Below, in pieces: positions 61,225 to 64,000 of a stretch of DNA of 64,000 nucleotides. The notes below the pieces were generated by a model. The model was not told the DNA's origin. It searched no databases and worked only from the letters and a program-made list of their open reading frames with translations. Within the stretch, counting starts at the first letter, position 1. Every line of letters begins with the position of its first letter. The translations under genes were made by a program, and so were the position numbers. The stretch comes from Halomonas sp. NO4. GTDB taxonomy: Bacteria > Pseudomonadota > Gammaproteobacteria > Pseudomonadales > Halomonadaceae. The stretch spans positions 1,041 to 65,040 of the forward strand of contig NZ_WHMA01000014.1 in NCBI RefSeq assembly GCF_010994375.1. Direction: 5' to 3'.

Positions 61225-61368
61225 ACATTGGCGTTCAATCCACTGCTGTACGGCACCCACGGTAAGCCGGGTCCGCAGTGCGGCGACTGGGTGATCCGCT
61301 GCCTCGGCCCCACCAAGCTGCCGGAGCCGACGCGACTGGCGGATCGGTTGGCTTCCAGAAAGGGCTAG
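61225..61368 (+). pseudogene. Endonuclease V 3' remnant with internal deletion
   Basis: The frame reads LYGTHGKPGPQCGDW then VIRCLGPTKLPEPTRL and ADRLASRKG, stop TAG 61366. It matches nfi (52612-53295) at GTHAEPGPQRGDW and VIACLGPTKLPEPTRLAD, but exactly 39 codons of nfi (53098-53214) are missing, with the join at a shared TGG. The last 66 bp are nearly identical to nfi. The N-terminal half, including all three catalytic acids, is missing. A non-functional fragment. Confidence 0.88.
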
Positions 61369-61382
61369 ACAATCAGAAGGGG

Positions 61383-61392
<10 letters not shown>
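61357..61392. repeat. 18-bp tandem duplication at a convergent junction
   Basis: AGAAAGGGCTAGACAATC (61357-61374) is followed at once by AGAAGGGGCTAGACAATA (61375-61392). Copy 1 contains the stop of the nfi remnant; copy 2 contains the stop of the aldo/keto reductase gene. Confidence 0.85.
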
Positions 61393-62288
<896 letters not shown>

Positions 62289-62416
62289 GGGGGTACCTCC
62301 ATTTATTGGAAATATTTTTCACTATATTGCCGCCGGCACCTGACGACAGCAAGCCACTGGGCTACCTTTAAGGATGGCGCAAACGCCAACCGTTTTTTTC
62401 ATGGCAAGGAGTCGAC

Positions 62417-62848
62417 ATGAGCATCAACAAAACCGGAAGCGCCGTCTGGCAAGGCGGCCTCAAGGACGGCAAGGGTCAGGTATCTACCCAGAGCGGCGTG
62501 CTCAAGGACGTGCCCTACAGTTTCGCCCAGCGGTTCGAGGGTGCGGCCGGCTCCAACCCCGAGGAGCTTATCGGCGCGGCTCACGCCAGCTGCTACTCCA
62601 TGGCCCTGTCGCTGATACTGGGCGAGGCCGGCCTCACGCCGGAGCGTATCGCTACCCAGGCCACGGTGACCCTGGAGCAGGACGACAGCGGCTTCTCCAT
62701 CAGCGCCGTGCATCTCGATACCGTGGCGATCATTCCCGGTGCCGACGAGGCGACCTTCAAGGAGGCGGCCGATAACGCCAAGGCGGGGTGTCCCGTCTCC
62801 AAGCTGCTCAACGCCACCATCACCCTGAACGCCAGACTCGATTCCTGA
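62417..62848 (+). CDS. osmC: OsmC-family peroxidase
   Basis: 143 residues, ATG behind AAGGAG. Thiol peroxidase with reactive C59 (AHASCYSMAL) and resolving C125 (AGCPVSKLL), in the same numbering as E. coli OsmC (as recalled). It detoxifies organic hydroperoxides and is osmotically induced in E. coli, sensible for a halophile. Divergent from the aldo/keto reductase (128 bp). Followed by a strong hairpin. Confidence 0.94.
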   Translation: MSINKTGSAVWQGGLKDGKGQVSTQSGVLKDVPYSFAQRFEGAAGSNPEELIGAAHASCYSMALSLILGEAGLTPERIATQATVTLEQDDSGFSISAVHLDTVAIIPGADEATFKEAADNAKAGCPVSKLLNATITLNARLDS

Positions 62849-62884
62849 GTGTCGTTCGCCGGTCTAGGCGCCTCGCTCACCCCA

Positions 62885-62908
62885 CGACGGCCCCGCTCGG
62901 GGCCGTCG
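62885..62908. terminator. Bidirectional hairpin after osmC
   Basis: Perfect 10-bp stem (62885-62894 with 62899-62908), loop GCTC, between osmC and the convergent amidotransferase gene. No T-run. Confidence 0.65.
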
Positions 62909-62912
62909 GCGT

Positions 62913-63593
62913 TTACGCGCCCGACCCCGCGGCGCGTCGTGCGGCCTCCACCAGAGCGCGGATCAGGCGCTGCTGGGGGCGGTTGAAGACCAGCCACTCG
63001 GGATGCCACTGCACGCCGATCAGGAAGTCGTGGTGGCGCGATTCGATGCCTTGCACCAGGCCGTCGCGGTCGCGGGCGACGATCTCGATGCCGTGGCCGG
63101 TGCGTTGTACGGCCTGATGGTGGAGGCTGTTGATGCGGCACCAGGTCACGTCGAGGATGTGGTGCAGGCGGCTGTCGGCGACGATGTCCACCGTCTTGCG
63201 CGGCAGTACGGTGCGGCGCCGCTTGAGCCCCTCGTGGGTGGTGTAGATGTCGGGGTCCAGAGTGCCGCCAAGGTGCACGTTGAGCAGCTGGGCGCCACGG
63301 CAGATACCCAGCACCGGCGTGTTGCGAGGAATGAAGGTCGCCAGCAGCGTGAGCTCGAGCTCGTCGCGTTCGGGGTCGACGCGCACCTCGAGCTGCACCT
63401 CGCCGCCGTAGAGGTGGGCCTGGATGTCGTCGCCGCCGCCGATGATCAGGCCGTCGAGGCGCTCGGGCACGGGGCGCGACGGCGAGAGCCGCTGCGGGCG
63501 CCCGCCGTGGCGCCACACCGCGAACCAGTCGAACCACCAGGCGATGCGGCTCTTGCGGTCGGAGGTGGTGATGCCGATCAGCGGTCGGGTCAT
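62913..63593 (-). CDS. Class I glutamine amidotransferase-like hydrolase (C26)
   Basis: 226 residues. Gamma-glutamyl hydrolase/PuuD-like fold: nucleophile Cys in LGICRGAQLLN, catalytic His/Glu in GVQWHPEW, and GGGDDI and HHQAV typical of gamma-glutamyl-GABA hydrolases. It is coupled to an amidoligase gene: the end of that gene overlaps this start (ATGA at 63590-63593). In such pairs one enzyme makes, and the other cuts, gamma-glutamyl or related amide bonds. Somewhat shorter than PuuD (254). Confidence 0.9.
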   Translation of the reverse strand: MTRPLIGITTSDRKSRIAWWFDWFAVWRHGGRPQRLSPSRPVPERLDGLIIGGGDDIQAHLYGGEVQLEVRVDPERDELELTLLATFIPRNTPVLGICRGAQLLNVHLGGTLDPDIYTTHEGLKRRRTVLPRKTVDIVADSRLHHILDVTWCRINSLHHQAVQRTGHGIEIVARDRDGLVQGIESRHHDFLIGVQWHPEWLVFNRPQQRLIRALVEAARRAAGSGA

Positions 63594-64000
63594 GGCGCGA
63601 TCCGGCGGCGGCGCAACCAGTCACGCAGTCGCTGCAGCCCGCGCGACAGCGGCGACCGGGTGTGATAGCTGACGTAGCGAGCGGCACGCTGGGTGAGCTC
63701 GTCCTTGTCGGCGGCGAGTCGCTCCACGGCGACCCAGCGGTTCCACTCCGTCACGGCGCCCCACCCGCGCTGCGAGAGCTGGGCGTTGGGCAGGCGGTAG
63801 TGCAGCGTCGGGCGTGGCTTGACCAGCGTGTCGGTGAACAGCTCATGGGGGTAGTTCGGCCGCAGGTAGGCCAGTAGCGGATAGAGGTCCAGCTCGCGGT
63901 TGCGGGTGGGATTGAACTCGAGGTAGTCGGCGATGAAATCATCCAGTCCCGGGGTGTAGTCGGGCTCGAGCACCTTGAGTGCATAGTCCTTGGGAAAGGG
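63590..64000 (-). CDS. Amidoligase-family protein, 3' part only
   Basis: The C-terminal 136 residues of a gene that continues past the right edge. It matches the amidoligase family (COOH-NH2 ligase fold) through YTPGLDDFIADYLEFNPTRN (residues 13-32 of the visible part), ELDLYPLLAYLRPNYP and the final basic WNRWVAVERLAADK region. Amidoligases form amide or peptide links with ATP and are commonly encoded next to a glutamine-amidotransferase hydrolase, as here. Start, ATP-binding residues and full length are outside the window. Confidence 0.8.
   Translation of the reverse strand, partial: PFPKDYALKVLEPDYTPGLDDFIADYLEFNPTRNRELDLYPLLAYLRPNYPHELFTDTLVKPRPTLHYRLPNAQLSQRGWGAVTEWNRWVAVERLAADKDELTQRAARYVSYHTRSPLSRGLQRLRDWLRRRRIAP

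Noticed and set aside
61084..61368. 94-residue plus-strand gene
   Set aside because: The second half is the deleted nfi tail and the first half is the hydrolase gene read out of frame.

Overview
The window looks like a chromosomal stretch from a moderately halophilic, GC-rich gammaproteobacterium, most likely Halomonas or a close relative (Halomonadaceae). This is inferred from the GC-rich coding sequence, the acid-rich proteins, the many TRAP, TAXI and tripartite-tricarboxylate importers, and the gammaproteobacterial gene types (NasA-CobA, SbcCD, endonuclease V, DeaD, ArgE, OsmC). I saw no rRNA, tRNA, CRISPR array, transposase or phage gene. The species assignment is not proven.

Layout. 1-675: 5' part of a secreted sialidase-like protein. 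926-4692: assimilatory nitrate reductase and siroheme methylase behind a sigma-54-type promoter and a structured leader. A matching nitrate/nitrite MFS transporter lies at 22905-24257 with its own sigma-54-like site. 4696-5184: a GNAT. 5256-13272: a dense c-di-GMP signalling block: a membrane PAS-GGDEF-EAL protein, then a three-gene operon of soluble histidine kinase, receiver with degenerate HD-GYP, and a 1095-residue PAS/LOV-GGDEF-EAL-receiver protein with a complete blue-light LOV signature. 13392-15091: peroxiredoxin, GFA-family protein, secreted truncated haemoglobin. 15193-21634: SDR, LysR and a divergent TAXI-TRAP/AtuA operon. 21641-22762: deacetylase-family hydrolase. 24523-30767: cell-wall block (two divergent L,D-transpeptidases, ABC exporter, M23 endopeptidase with a candidate LexA box). 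30989-33953: pirin, LysR, glutathionyl-hydroquinone reductase. 34027-37882: YaiI, DEAD-box helicase, ArgE. 37996-43197: GntR regulator, TctCAB importer and D-tartrate dehydratase. 43204-47877: small unconnected genes, including an AT-rich NYN-domain gene that looks foreign. 47957-53295: SbcC, SbcD, endonuclease V. 53516-61183: a catabolic island (TRAP DctPMQ, RpiR regulator, diaminopropionate ammonia-lyase, M20 carbamoylase-type hydrolase, N-carbamoyl-D-amino acid hydrolase). 61383-64000: aldo/keto reductase, OsmC, glutamine amidotransferase and amidoligase.

How the genes work together. The island at 53516-61183 sits between an intact endonuclease V gene followed by a decayed aldo/keto reductase tail, and a decayed endonuclease V tail followed by an intact aldo/keto reductase gene. 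An ancestral nfi/AKR junction therefore seems to have been duplicated when the island arrived. The island appears to encode uptake of a carbamoylated amino compound, its decarbamoylation by enzymes of D- and (probably) L-type stereochemistry, and cleavage of 2,3-diaminopropionate to pyruvate and ammonia. The tartrate operon and the TAXI-AtuA operon are two more import-plus-catabolism units, each next to its own regulator. The LOV-containing operon may link blue light and a phosphorelay to c-di-GMP turnover; this and the island are the two most interesting parts of the window.
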